Below are positions 8,523 to 17,524 of a stretch of 64,000 nt of DNA, piece after piece (position 1 is the stretch's first letter; the number at the start of each line of letters is the position of its first letter). Source of the stretch: Glaciecola sp028401415 (lineage in GTDB: Bacteria > Pseudomonadota > Gammaproteobacteria > Enterobacterales > Alteromonadaceae). The stretch is taken from assembly GCF_028401415.2 (NCBI RefSeq), contig NZ_CP171821.2, positions 3,658,001 to 3,722,000 on the forward strand, given 5' to 3'. The notes beneath the pieces are model-generated. The model saw only the letters and a program-made list of their open reading frames with translations. It was not told where the DNA came from and made no database searches. The position numbers were made by a program, and so were the translations under genes.

Positions 8523-10922
8523 TTACAGAACTTCACGCGCTTTAGTATTCTGTGATTCGAAAAATAACACCAGATCTTCATGCGCAATCGGCCTTGATAT
8601 TAAATAGCCTTGTATGTAATCGCAGCCTAATATTCGAAGTTGTTCAAAATGCTCCTCTGTTTCCGCACCTTCTGCCACGATAGGCACGGCTAGTCCATGT
8701 AGCATTTGAGTCAACGAGCCGACAATTCGCTGTTGTCGTTTGTCCTTGTCGATATTCGTCAATAAGGAACGGTCGAGTTTAACCGTATCGTATGGGAACG
8801 CAGTAAGATAAGATAGTGAAGAATAGCCCGCTCCAAAATCATCAATCGCAATCTTAAAGCCCATGCCGGTAGCTTGTTCAATCCATTTTTTTGCTTGGGT
8901 AAAGCTCATAATCAAAGAAGTTTCGGTTATCTCTAACTCAATTCGTTCAGCATCAATATCGTACTCTTTAAGCTGATTTTGTAAGATTGTGAGCGCGGTA
9001 TCGTTGACCAACTGTGAGGGGCTAAGGTTAACAGACACCACTACATGCGACATATTGATGCTGTTCAAATACAAGATTTCCTGGATAACATTACCCACAA
9101 TCCACTCAAAGAGCATATTCATATTTTCGCTTTCTTCTAATACATCTATGAATACTGGAGGCGGTATGTGCCCCATTTCTGGGTGATGCCAACGACACAA
9201 TGCTTCAAGCTTGTTCACTTCACGAGTCTGTGCACTGACCACAGGTTGAAAAACCACCTTAAGCTGATCTGCAGCGAGCGAAGCAATAAAGTCATTCTTG
9301 ATGCTAAATCGACGCTGTGCGCTCTCGCGCATTTGATCATTGAAAAATGCGTAGCAGTTTTTACCATCTTCCTTAGCTTGATACATGGCAATATCTGCAT
9401 AGCGCAGGAGCGTATCTGGCTCAATATCGAGGGCTTTTTGAAAAGCGATACCGATGCTGGCGCTAATGGTGATGCTTGTGTCGTAAATGTGAAAGGGGGC
9501 AGAAAATAGCTCTACGACCATGTCTGCCATTTGCTCTAAATTAGTCTCTTTTTCATAGTTGGAATAGCAAATCACAAACTCATCGCCACCAATTCGATAT
9601 ACTCTGACAAACTTATTGACCACGCCTTTGAGGCGATAGCCAATCTTTTTCAACATAATGTCACCTGCTTCGTGACCTAAGTTGTCATTGACCGGCTTGA
9701 AGCCATCGAGATCAAGAAAGAAAATCGCAACATTTTCGATTTGCTCATCTCGATTCATATTGGCTAAATCTTCCACTAGCACATTGCGTGTAAACAAGCC
9801 CGTTATGCCATCAATGGTTGCTTGGCGAACTAAGCGCTTTTGCGAGTTGCTGAGCTCTTGCTCATAGGTCTCGAGCACGTCAATCGCGTTTCTAAACTCA
9901 TCTTCTAAGTCATCTAATTCGTCGGGGAGAGTGGCTCTACCGGGTTTTCCTAAACGATAGCGTGCGATGTTATATTCTTTAGCACCGATAAGTTTGATAG
10001 CACGTTTGAGCTGATTGATTTTCGAGATGGGAATGATTGAAAACAAAATCAAAAACAACAAAATACCAAAGGTAAGCGTCACAAAAATCACTATCACCTG
10101 TTGTTTTTGCTCCCTCTGTTGAGCTAAGTTCGGTGAAATATCTCGAATGAACATTAGCTTGAGGTCTTCCTCAATGCCATTGAAATACTCAAACCAGACA
10201 AAGTAATCCGTTCTATCAACGCTAATTTGAAGACCTTCGTTTTCAAGTTTCTGAAGCTCTGAGTCGCTTAAAATGCGATTGCGAAGGGCGCTGTTCTTTT
10301 CAATGCCGGTCATAATTTCGGGAATGTAGCGCTTAAGCGTTTTGTCATTAAGCGCAGGTTCGTCAAAAGGTGACAGCACGCCAATGTCGCTGCCAACAAA
10401 CTGATTAAGTTCGCGGATGGAAGCGTCCAAACTGCTGAGCGTCGAAAAGGACCAGCTACTCCCTTGAAAATCGATAGGTATCGTTGTTGCCAGTTCACAC
10501 ATAAAATGGCATAAAATGCCGCTATGCGGACGTTTAGTTGAGCGAGCAAGCGCTTCTAAGTTTGCTAGTTTATCGCCCGGAAATCTGCCAAAAGTGAAAG
10601 TACGCTCGCCATTAGAAAAGGCCATTGAGGAGAGCGAAAAACTTAGCTGAAGCTGAGGCCATATGCTGTTTAAAAACTGATTGGCTTGTTCAGGCGACTT
10701 GCTGGATAAATCACTGAGTACTAGAATTTGCTCACTAATTTGGTTTTCAAATAACAAAAGCTGCGTGATTTCAACATGCGAGCGTTTTAGCCCTTCAATG
10801 TCCTCCTGTAGATTCTTTTTCTGCTGAATAGACACAAAAGTATATGATGCTGCAAGCGATAAAACCGCGACAACGACAATCAACAGCAGCATTTTTGACA
10901 ACAGGCCATGCAGAATATTCAT
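8523..10922 (-). CDS. Membrane-bound GGDEF-EAL protein (c-di-GMP turnover)
   Basis: A 799-residue inner-membrane protein. Transmembrane helices lie at residues ~8-30 and ~276-300, flanking a ~245-residue periplasmic sensor, then a HAMP-like linker. The GGDEF domain (~370-530) has an intact RIGGDEFVIC site but no RxxD inhibitory site in front. The EAL domain (~545-790) has an intact EAL in KLEALCRW plus downstream ELEITET and AIDDFGAGYSS metal-site motifs. Both activities therefore look possible; phosphodiesterase is most likely. Intact motifs argue against the degenerate CsrD. It is divergent from the methyltransferase gene at 11237. Confidence 0.9.
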   Translation of the reverse strand: MNILHGLLSKMLLLIVVVAVLSLAASYTFVSIQQKKNLQEDIEGLKRSHVEITQLLLFENQISEQILVLSDLSSKSPEQANQFLNSIWPQLQLSFSLSSMAFSNGERTFTFGRFPGDKLANLEALARSTKRPHSGILCHFMCELATTIPIDFQGSSWSFSTLSSLDASIRELNQFVGSDIGVLSPFDEPALNDKTLKRYIPEIMTGIEKNSALRNRILSDSELQKLENEGLQISVDRTDYFVWFEYFNGIEEDLKLMFIRDISPNLAQQREQKQQVIVIFVTLTFGILLFLILFSIIPISKINQLKRAIKLIGAKEYNIARYRLGKPGRATLPDELDDLEDEFRNAIDVLETYEQELSNSQKRLVRQATIDGITGLFTRNVLVEDLANMNRDEQIENVAIFFLDLDGFKPVNDNLGHEAGDIMLKKIGYRLKGVVNKFVRVYRIGGDEFVICYSNYEKETNLEQMADMVVELFSAPFHIYDTSITISASIGIAFQKALDIEPDTLLRYADIAMYQAKEDGKNCYAFFNDQMRESAQRRFSIKNDFIASLAADQLKVVFQPVVSAQTREVNKLEALCRWHHPEMGHIPPPVFIDVLEESENMNMLFEWIVGNVIQEILYLNSINMSHVVVSVNLSPSQLVNDTALTILQNQLKEYDIDAERIELEITETSLIMSFTQAKKWIEQATGMGFKIAIDDFGAGYSSLSYLTAFPYDTVKLDRSLLTNIDKDKRQQRIVGSLTQMLHGLAVPIVAEGAETEEHFEQLRILGCDYIQGYLISRPIAHEDLVLFFESQNTKAREVL

Positions 10923-11236
10923 ATACTTTTTGAAATCGACTCCTTCATGGGTAACGCAGTTTGCTTAAAAAGACTTTGAAGATATTCGTAGGTGATATCT
11001 ATTGTTCAAAGAAGTGTATCTTAAGCCTGCTATAATACAACGCAACTATGAATCAATATATCGGCAAACTTATAAAATAATTCAGGAAAGATGATGTTTG
11101 CTTAAATACTGAACAAAAGACGAAATTCGAAGCATCACTGTGAAAAAAGGCTGTATACTGATATCTATAAATGACAGAATTGCCAGCTATCAATAGTGAC
11201 CATGGATGCTAAAAATAATAAACGCATGGGTATAAG
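10923..11236. other. Intergenic region between GGDEF-EAL gene and methyltransferase
   Basis: This 314-base AT-rich divergent spacer presumably carries both promoters. No ORF, hairpin with a T-run or repeat was recognised. The ribosome site before the methyltransferase ATG is weak. Confidence 0.4.
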
Positions 11237-11818
11237 ATGGACACAAAGCCAGCATTGAACAAAGCGGATAGGCGAAAGTTAGGCTATATAGGGGCGGTTC
11301 CAACAAGCTCAGATTTTTCTGAGCGTGATTCGGATGCCTGGTTTACACCCAGTAAATACATCCACTTAGTCAAAAAAACAATGGGTGGTATCGACTTAGA
11401 TCCTTTTTCATGCGCTCAAGCGAACGAGCTAATCGGGGCTTCACGCTTTTTCGATGAAAAGAGCAACGCCTTTTCGCAACAATGGTTTGAAACTCCTGGT
11501 TCTGTTTTTATGAATCCTCCGTACAGCCGGCAACTCATTAATCAGTCCATTGCGTTATTTTTAGAGGAGTGGAAAAAAGGCATGATCACCGAAGCAATCG
11601 TGTTGGTGAACAACGCCACCGAAACCAAATGGTTCCAACATTTGCTAAGCGAAGCCAGCGCATTATGTTTGGTCAATAAACGTATCGCTTTTGAAAATCG
11701 AGACGGTAAGCATGTTTCTGGCAACACGCGAGGGCAAGTGTTTTTGTACTATGGAAAGCGTATCGCTCGTTTCAAAAAGACCTTTAAGAGTATAGGTGTT
11801 GTGGTTAAAGAAGCGTAA
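11237..11818 (+). CDS. Phage-type DNA N6-adenine methyltransferase at the dam locus
   Basis: A 193-residue protein with the N6-adenine methyltransferase catalytic motif NPPYS (about residues 94-98), an N-terminal DAWFTPSKYI and the AdoMet-region DLDPFSCAQA. This architecture is that of phage-type Dam enzymes (PF05869-like), which are shorter than and different from cellular D12-class Dam (about 270-280 residues, DPPY). It sits exactly where dam is found in relatives, next to damX-aroB-aroK and before rpe-trpS, but it faces damX instead of following it. It may methylate GATC and serve mismatch repair; the target is not shown by the sequence. Confidence 0.82.
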   Translation: MDTKPALNKADRRKLGYIGAVPTSSDFSERDSDAWFTPSKYIHLVKKTMGGIDLDPFSCAQANELIGASRFFDEKSNAFSQQWFETPGSVFMNPPYSRQLINQSIALFLEEWKKGMITEAIVLVNNATETKWFQHLLSEASALCLVNKRIAFENRDGKHVSGNTRGQVFLYYGKRIARFKKTFKSIGVVVKEA

Positions 11819-11821
11819 AGC

Positions 11822-11879
11822 TCAGGGGGCTGTTGATATTTGCTGCAAAGTCATACAGTAAAAATCAACAGACCCTAGT
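11822..11879. repeat. Short hairpin element, deleted copy of the 46575-46858 element
   Basis: Arms agggggctgttgatatttgc and, as reverse complement, agggtctgttgatttttact form an imperfect stem. The right half (gctgcaaagtcatacagt onward) matches the right end of the 284-base element at 46575-46858. The interior is missing and the junction falls in the shared tgctg, as expected for a deletion between microhomologies. The damX stop codon TAG (11875-11877) lies in the element's terminal CTAG. The hairpin sits between converging genes and could act as a terminator. Confidence 0.75.
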
Positions 11880-13314
11880 TATTTATCTCGCTGTGCACTT
11901 GCTGTAGAGATTTTACGAAAGGGCCGCTTGATTGAATCCTGTCGGGAAGTTGCAAAATGGCTTGGTTAGCCTCTGCGATAGTGCCAAACGATTCTGCGTG
12001 AAGCACCACATACCATGCCCCCCCGTATCGTTGCGTCTCGTATATCAAAGTTGAGTCGTTAAGCTGATTATCCGCAATATACGATTGAAGCACGCTTCTA
12101 TTTTGAATACCTGAGAGTTGTATGACAAAACGTTGTTCTGATAGCGACAGTAATTGCGCCTCGTCAAATTCAAAGTCACTTAATTGATTTTCTGATGACA
12201 CCGAAGCCGATGTATTATTGTCGCGAAGCGATGCTGCAAGGTTCGCGTCAAGTTGCGCCACAGACGTGATGTCGGGGACTGCAAAATCTTGCTCATCAGT
12301 AGCTGTGTTATTCACAGGCAGGTTGTTGCTCGGCGGGTTAAGGTTAAGCGCTTGTGCATCGTCATTTGCAGTTTCGTTTTGTGCAGATTCGCTGCCACCA
12401 TCGGCTTCAGTTGGCTCTAATAAAGCTTCGTCTGCTTCCGCTGGCCATTGACTAACTAAGATCTCATTAGCTAGTTTAGGGGCGATCACTTCTAGCTTAG
12501 GCTCATAGCCTGTCGATTGTTCTGGACTTTCTGAATTGATATCACTTGCCTCAGACACCGTGCGATAGCTTTCGTCTGCCTGGTTTTCGACTAATTTCGG
12601 CGTCATTGCTAACTCATTTGACGGCAGTTCGCCAGTTTGAATAAAGCGGTCAATTTCGTTTGGGTACTGCCAAAACATAAGTGCCGAGAACACCAGCAAA
12701 AAACTGATCAGTACCGCCGCAATAAACCATTTTTTTCGGATAATGCTGTGGCGAGTTTCTCCGGTAAAGAAACTTGGCCTTTGTGCCATTAATTCTTCCA
12801 ATGCGGATACATCAAAACCGACCACGTCCAAAGACTGTGATGACAATAAAACGGGCTTACTGCTTTGATGTTCAGGAAGCCACTTTTGCGCGTCTTGAGT
12901 CCACTGTTCATTGGCAAACAAAATGACATTTACATGGATATTGGCATTCACCTGGCGCGCGTTAGTCACCCACTCCCATAACTCTTGTAAAAATTCCATG
13001 TCGATACACTGCGCTTTGGCAATACATACCAAGTAATGCCCTTTATCCGCATCCATGTCGTGTAGTAACTCATTTAAAGGCCTTACAAAGCTACCTACGG
13101 TATGGTTGGCAAGTTGCCGACATATAATACGACGATAATCACTGCTTGATTGACTTTCATCAGCGGTTAAAAACGAGACTTCGGTATTGTGAGACTGGGC
13201 AGCAAGGAAATCGCTTAGTGTGCGCTGTTGCGTGGCAACAGAATCACTACCCACAAAAATTAGTTGGGACGAATAATTGACTAAATGTTCAAGACGTTCG
13301 TGTAGCTGAGACAC
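11875..13314 (-). CDS. damX: DamX: AAA-like/SPOR-domain cell-division protein
   Basis: A 479-residue inner-membrane protein: N-terminal cytoplasmic part of ~205 residues (degenerate ATPase-like, SQLIFVGSDSVATQQR), one transmembrane helix (WFIAAVLISFLLVFSALMFW, ~residues 196-216), a long acidic periplasmic linker, and a C-terminal SPOR domain (~395-475; RFVIQLSGIQNRSVLQSYI, AWYVVLHAESFGTIAEA) that binds denuded septal peptidoglycan. It follows aroB in the conserved aroK-aroB-damX order. Its stop codon is provided at the edge of an inverted-repeat element. Confidence 0.88.
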   Translation of the reverse strand: MSQLHERLEHLVNYSSQLIFVGSDSVATQQRTLSDFLAAQSHNTEVSFLTADESQSSSDYRRIICRQLANHTVGSFVRPLNELLHDMDADKGHYLVCIAKAQCIDMEFLQELWEWVTNARQVNANIHVNVILFANEQWTQDAQKWLPEHQSSKPVLLSSQSLDVVGFDVSALEELMAQRPSFFTGETRHSIIRKKWFIAAVLISFLLVFSALMFWQYPNEIDRFIQTGELPSNELAMTPKLVENQADESYRTVSEASDINSESPEQSTGYEPKLEVIAPKLANEILVSQWPAEADEALLEPTEADGGSESAQNETANDDAQALNLNPPSNNLPVNNTATDEQDFAVPDITSVAQLDANLAASLRDNNTSASVSSENQLSDFEFDEAQLLSLSEQRFVIQLSGIQNRSVLQSYIADNQLNDSTLIYETQRYGGAWYVVLHAESFGTIAEANQAILQLPDRIQSSGPFVKSLQQVHSEINN

Positions 13315-13377
13315 TCATACTTCCCTAATTACCTTGGCGAATAGTGCGTTTTAATTTTAGAGACGAAGGTCATCCGC

Positions 13378-14451
13378 TTAGTTCAATAAGCTGTGTAACT
13401 CATCTTTTGACACATCTGATACGACTCTCGCTTTTCCTATGCCAATTGGAAGAATAAATCGCATGGTATTTTCAAGCACTTTCTTGTCTCGCTGCATATG
13501 TTCTATATACGCTTGACTAGACATGTTCTGCGGGCCCTCAGTTGGCAGGTCAAAGACACTGATCAAGTCCACAATACGCTTAAGTTCATTCGAATTAATA
13601 TCGCCTCTTGTCATCGAAAGTTTGGCAGCAAGCACCATGCCAGCTGCAACCGCTTCACCGTGAAGCCAGGTTCCGTAGCCAAGCTCTGCTTCAATGGCGT
13701 GTCCAAAAGTATGACCTAGATTCAACAGAGCCCGAATGTTTTGTTCACGCTCATCCAGCGCGACAATTTCTGCTTTAATTTCGCAGCAGCGCGCAATCAT
13801 GGTGTTAAGCACTGGCCCATGTTTGTCTTGAATTTCCCGCTGATTATCTTCAAGCCAAGTGAAAAACGCCGGATCATAAATAATGCCGTATTTTATCACT
13901 TCTGCCATGCCAGCGGAGAATTCTCGTGAGGGTAGGCTGCTTAGACAGTTTGTGTCTATGTAGACTGCTTTTGGCTGATAGAAAGCGCCAATCATATTTT
14001 TTCCTAAAGAATGATTGACAGCCGTTTTACCGCCTACCGACGAGTCGACTTGTGACAATAGCGTGGTTGGAATCTGCACAAAATCGATGCCGCGCTGATA
14101 ACATGCCGCTGCAAAACCGGCGATGTCACCCACAACTCCGCCCCCAAGTGCAACGATGCATGCACTTCTTGAAGCGGGCATGGCTAAAAGCTTTGTTAAT
14201 ATATGCTCTAGGTTGGCCAAGGTCTTTTCGCTTTCGCCATCGGGCAATACGATCTCATCCACGCGCTTTCCTAATTGCGTTAAGCGAACTTTGAGCGTGT
14301 CCAAATATAGCGCTTTTAATACGGTATTGGTCACAATGATTAAGTGTGAGCTTTGTATTTCTTCAAATAAAAAACCGGCATCACTGAGAATGCCGGTTTC
14401 GATATAGATAGGGTAGCTGCGCTGGCCTAAATCAAGCTGTAAAGTAGGCAT
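13378..14451 (-). CDS. aroB: 3-dehydroquinate synthase
   Basis: A 357-residue NAD- and metal-dependent enzyme converting DAHP to 3-dehydroquinate, step 2 of the shikimate pathway. Diagnostic stretches are LPDGESEKTL, VALGGGVVGDIAGFAAACYQ, IPTTLLSQVDSSVGGKTAVN and LNLGHTFGHAIEAE with metal-binding His. It lies 27 bases after aroK in the usual operon, with damX 63 bases downstream. Confidence 0.98.
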   Translation of the reverse strand: MPTLQLDLGQRSYPIYIETGILSDAGFLFEEIQSSHLIIVTNTVLKALYLDTLKVRLTQLGKRVDEIVLPDGESEKTLANLEHILTKLLAMPASRSACIVALGGGVVGDIAGFAAACYQRGIDFVQIPTTLLSQVDSSVGGKTAVNHSLGKNMIGAFYQPKAVYIDTNCLSSLPSREFSAGMAEVIKYGIIYDPAFFTWLEDNQREIQDKHGPVLNTMIARCCEIKAEIVALDEREQNIRALLNLGHTFGHAIEAELGYGTWLHGEAVAAGMVLAAKLSMTRGDINSNELKRIVDLISVFDLPTEGPQNMSSQAYIEHMQRDKKVLENTMRFILPIGIGKARVVSDVSKDELHSLLN

Positions 14452-14478
14452 GTTTGCTTCCTTTGCGCGTGGACTTTT

Positions 14479-14994
14479 TTACAGTCCTATTTTATTGATG
14501 ATTTGATTAGCAACAGCACGTGCGCTTTGCTCATCGGTGGTGACAACATAGTCTGCAACTTCTTCATAAAGCGGATTACGCTCTTCGGCTAAGTTTCGCA
14601 GTACCGTTTCTGGGTCGTCGTTTTGTAAGAGAGGTCGGCGTTTATCACGCTGCGTTCGAGCAACCTGCTTATCAATAGTGGTCTGTAAGTAAACAACAAT
14701 GCCGCGCGCGGACAAACGATTTCGAATCACTTTTGACACTACAGAGCCGCCGCCAGTCGCAAGCACAATACCCTGCTTATCAGTTAAGTCATGAATGACG
14801 GTTTCTTCACGCTTTCTAAAGCCGTCTTCACCCTCTAAATCAAAGATCCAAGCGATGTCAGCGCCAGTCCTGCGCTCAATTTCCTGGTCGGAGTCAAAAA
14901 AATCTAGGTGGAGTTCGTCTGCGAGGTGTCGTCCAATTGTGCTTTTGCCTGCGCCCATTGGACCTACTAGGAATACATTACGTTTTTCAGCCAT
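14479..14994 (-). CDS. aroK: Shikimate kinase I
   Basis: A 171-residue P-loop kinase with Walker A GPMGAGKSTIGR (residues 11-22), shikimate-binding DSDQEIERRTG, LATGGGSVV and the lid RDKRRPLL. It phosphorylates shikimate at the 3-hydroxyl. It is first in aroK-aroB-damX. It is 239 bases downstream of pilQ and separated from it by a terminator, so it likely has its own promoter in 14995-15165. Confidence 0.98.
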   Translation of the reverse strand: MAEKRNVFLVGPMGAGKSTIGRHLADELHLDFFDSDQEIERRTGADIAWIFDLEGEDGFRKREETVIHDLTDKQGIVLATGGGSVVSKVIRNRLSARGIVVYLQTTIDKQVARTQRDKRRPLLQNDDPETVLRNLAEERNPLYEEVADYVVTTDEQSARAVANQIINKIGL

Positions 14995-15165
14995 ATTTTG
15001 CTAATTCACACTTTAATTTAATGGTTAACGTCGGCATGTGTCATGCGTATTTATAGCCAACAATGACCATAACAAGTGGCCTTGTTATGAACGGTATATC
15101 TCCTCGGGAATTATCGAGAGCGCGGATTATCTCAATGATTAGCGCTTGTTTGCAAGCCTAGATGT

Positions 15166-15202
15166 AAAAATGCCGACGAATAATAGGAAAGTCGTCGGCA
15201 TT
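15166..15202 (-). terminator. Intrinsic terminator after pilQ
   Basis: The inverted repeat aatgccgacga (15169-15179) / tcgtcggcatt (15192-15202) makes an 11-bp stem. Read on the reverse strand it is followed by a short T-run (gcatttttac). It lies about 32 bases past the pilQ stop and separates the pil operon from aroK. Confidence 0.82.
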
Positions 15203-15233
15203 GTTCATATTTTAAAGGGGGTTAGCGCTTATT

Positions 15234-16988
15234 TTACGAGCCTTCCGTAATGATTTTGGGCGTGACAAAAATTAACAACTCACGCTTTTCTTCAAGCTTT
15301 TGAGAAGTCTTGAATAAATTTCCGACCACCGGCAAATCACCAAACAAGGGTACTTTAGATACGTTGTCTGCACTGGTTTGTTGGAAAATGCCACCAAGCA
15401 CAATCGTTTCACCGTTTTCTACCAATACCTGGGTGCTGATCTCTTGCGTATCAATTGCGACCGCAGGGCCAGTTGGCGTAGAGACTGTTTCGCCACGTGT
15501 ATCTTGCGTTACGACCAAGTTTAAAATAATTCGGTTGTCAGGTGTAATTTGTGGTGTGACTCTCAAGCTTAAGACGGCCTTTTTAAATTCTACAGCCGTA
15601 GCACCAGATGAGGCTGCTTGCACAAATGGGATCTCAGTACCTTGCTCGATGTAAGCTTCCTGCTGGTTTGCGACAGTGATTCTGGGACTCGCGATAATTT
15701 CGCCTTTGTTTTCAGACTCTAGCGCGCTTAGCTCTAAATCAAGTACATTACCATCTACTAGGTTCGCAATTTGAAATCCGATTCGGCCAGCCGGGTTGGC
15801 AACCGGTAAATTAACATTTAGTCGGTTGTCGATAGACGGCAAAATACCGCCACCTGCGGTGTCTGCACCTTCTATTGAACCAGAACTTGTGCTGTCAGAA
15901 CCAGTTCCGGTGAAACCCCAACGAACGCCCAACTGCTCGTCTGCATTTTCTCTTACCGTTACCATGCGTGACTCGATAAGTACTTGCTTGACTGGAATAT
16001 CTAAGGTCTCAACGACCTCACGTGCTTCATCTATAGATTCTTGGGTATCACGAATGAGAAGTGTGTTAGTGCGTTCATCAACACTGACCGTCCCGCGCTC
16101 TGACAAAATGCCGCCACCTTCGGTTTTTAAAATCTCAGCCAAAGCTAAAGCAGTTGCGTAGTTCACCGAAATATTCGCTGATTTCAATTCTGCTAAATCC
16201 TGGACTTGTTGTTTCGCCTGAAGCTCTTGGGTTTCTCTTGCAGTAAGCTCTTCGCGAGGTGCAATCAAAAGGATATTGCCCTCAAGTCGCTTGTCTAGGC
16301 CTCGTATGCGCAGGATCATATCTAGCGCTTGGTCCCAAGGAACGCCACTTAAACTGATAGTAACGTTACCATTTACCGTATCTGTCGTGACTAGGTTAAA
16401 ATTGTTTACCTGAGCGATAATCTGCAGTACCTGGCGCACAGGTACGTCTTGGAAATCTAGTGAAATCGGGTCGCCCGTGTATTGATCCTCTTCAGACTTT
16501 GCTATGTCTTCGGGGTTGACGCTGACTATGTCAAACTCGTAGCCGCTTTCAGTTTGTGATTTTTCGATTTTGACTCGTCCGTCGTAGCGAACGTCAACAC
16601 GTGCAGTTTGTTCGCGTTGAAAGGTCTCAATCGAAGAAACAACGGTGCCGAACTGGCTAACATCGATTTCCACGTATTGTTCGTCGGCAAGTGCGGTATC
16701 TTCAAATCGCAGGGAGATATTACCTCGCGCCTCAACCATCGATACTTCAGGTACGCCGTTGTCAAAATCAACGATGACCTTTGCAGTGTCGCCACTTCTA
16801 TTGAAGTCAATGTTATTCAGTGTGACCGCCTCCGATTTGACTTGATCACCGATCGGGTCAATTAGCGCCACGGATTCTTCATTAGCAAACACGCCGAAGG
16901 TAACCAGGCCGAAAAGAACTGCACATATTAAATATGTGACGGGTTTTCGTCGGTTTAATTTTTTATTAAAAATGTATTGCTCGGACAT
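15234..16988 (-). CDS. pilQ: Type IV pilus secretin PilQ
   Basis: A 584-residue outer-membrane secretin that forms the pilus exit channel. N-terminal signal or anchor (~residues 17-35), one AMIN domain (~55-150) for peptidoglycan binding, a secretin/TonB short N-domain (ISLDFQDVPVRQVLQIIA), an N1/KH-like domain, then the secretin domain (~330-580) with VLIESRMVTV, IASPRITVANQQEAYIEQG and FGDLPVVGNLFK. It is shorter than Pseudomonas PilQ (about 710), consistent with fewer AMIN repeats. Last gene of pilMNOPQ, 2 bases after pilP. Confidence 0.96.
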   Translation of the reverse strand: MSEQYIFNKKLNRRKPVTYLICAVLFGLVTFGVFANEESVALIDPIGDQVKSEAVTLNNIDFNRSGDTAKVIVDFDNGVPEVSMVEARGNISLRFEDTALADEQYVEIDVSQFGTVVSSIETFQREQTARVDVRYDGRVKIEKSQTESGYEFDIVSVNPEDIAKSEEDQYTGDPISLDFQDVPVRQVLQIIAQVNNFNLVTTDTVNGNVTISLSGVPWDQALDMILRIRGLDKRLEGNILLIAPREELTARETQELQAKQQVQDLAELKSANISVNYATALALAEILKTEGGGILSERGTVSVDERTNTLLIRDTQESIDEAREVVETLDIPVKQVLIESRMVTVRENADEQLGVRWGFTGTGSDSTSSGSIEGADTAGGGILPSIDNRLNVNLPVANPAGRIGFQIANLVDGNVLDLELSALESENKGEIIASPRITVANQQEAYIEQGTEIPFVQAASSGATAVEFKKAVLSLRVTPQITPDNRIILNLVVTQDTRGETVSTPTGPAVAIDTQEISTQVLVENGETIVLGGIFQQTSADNVSKVPLFGDLPVVGNLFKTSQKLEEKRELLIFVTPKIITEGS

Positions 16989-16990
16989 TA

Positions 16991-17524
16991 TTAGGTACCT
17001 TCCCCTGTCGCAGACGCCATGTTGATTGTTGCTGTCTTAGGCTGCCAACAGCCCGCTCCATCTGGGAGCATTTCGCGTATCTTCACTTCAGTATTGTTAA
17101 TTTGTGTGACTCTGCCGTGGAATAAACCAACATGGTTACCCACCGCAACTCGATGTAAACTTCCATCGTTTGCTTTGATTAATGCAAAACGCTTGCCGTT
17201 TATTTCGAGAATGCCTGCCATTTGCAAAGCATCTAGGCCAAAACTCTCTAAAACCTCGCGATTTCGGTTACGATTCGGCTGTGAACAATTCGGCGTTGTT
17301 TCAACTTGTGCGACTTCCTCTTCACCCACAGCGCGGGTAAATGGACTGCGAACCGTTGCCGCTGCATAGCGAACATTTTCCGCTTCTTCAAACTTTGGAT
17401 AAGGTTCGATACTGACTTGTGTGTTTGCTTTTACCTGCTGGGTGTAGGCGACCAAATCGTCAATACTCGCGCTACATCCTACAAGTGCTAAACCGCTAAC
17501 GAGGCCAAGGACTAACTTTTTCAT
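16991..17524 (-). CDS. pilP: Type IV pilus lipoprotein PilP
   Basis: A 177-residue lipoprotein with lipobox LALVGCSA (Cys at about 17). The C-terminal region (LQMAGILEINGKRFALIKAN, VAVGNHVGLFHGRVTQI) is the PilP beta-domain that binds PilQ. It links the inner-membrane PilNO dimer to the secretin. It overlaps pilO by 4 bases (ATGA). Confidence 0.95.
   Translation of the reverse strand: MKKLVLGLVSGLALVGCSASIDDLVAYTQQVKANTQVSIEPYPKFEEAENVRYAAATVRSPFTRAVGEEEVAQVETTPNCSQPNRNRNREVLESFGLDALQMAGILEINGKRFALIKANDGSLHRVAVGNHVGLFHGRVTQINNTEVKIREMLPDGAGCWQPKTATINMASATGEGT

Noticed and set aside
8523..10922. CsrD identity for the GGDEF-EAL protein
   Set aside because: CsrD has degenerate GGDEF and EAL motifs; both are intact here.
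15796..16161. Long opposite-strand open frames inside pilQ, maeA, tatB and other genes
   Set aside because: They lie wholly within well-supported genes in other frames, lack ribosome sites and resemble no protein family.
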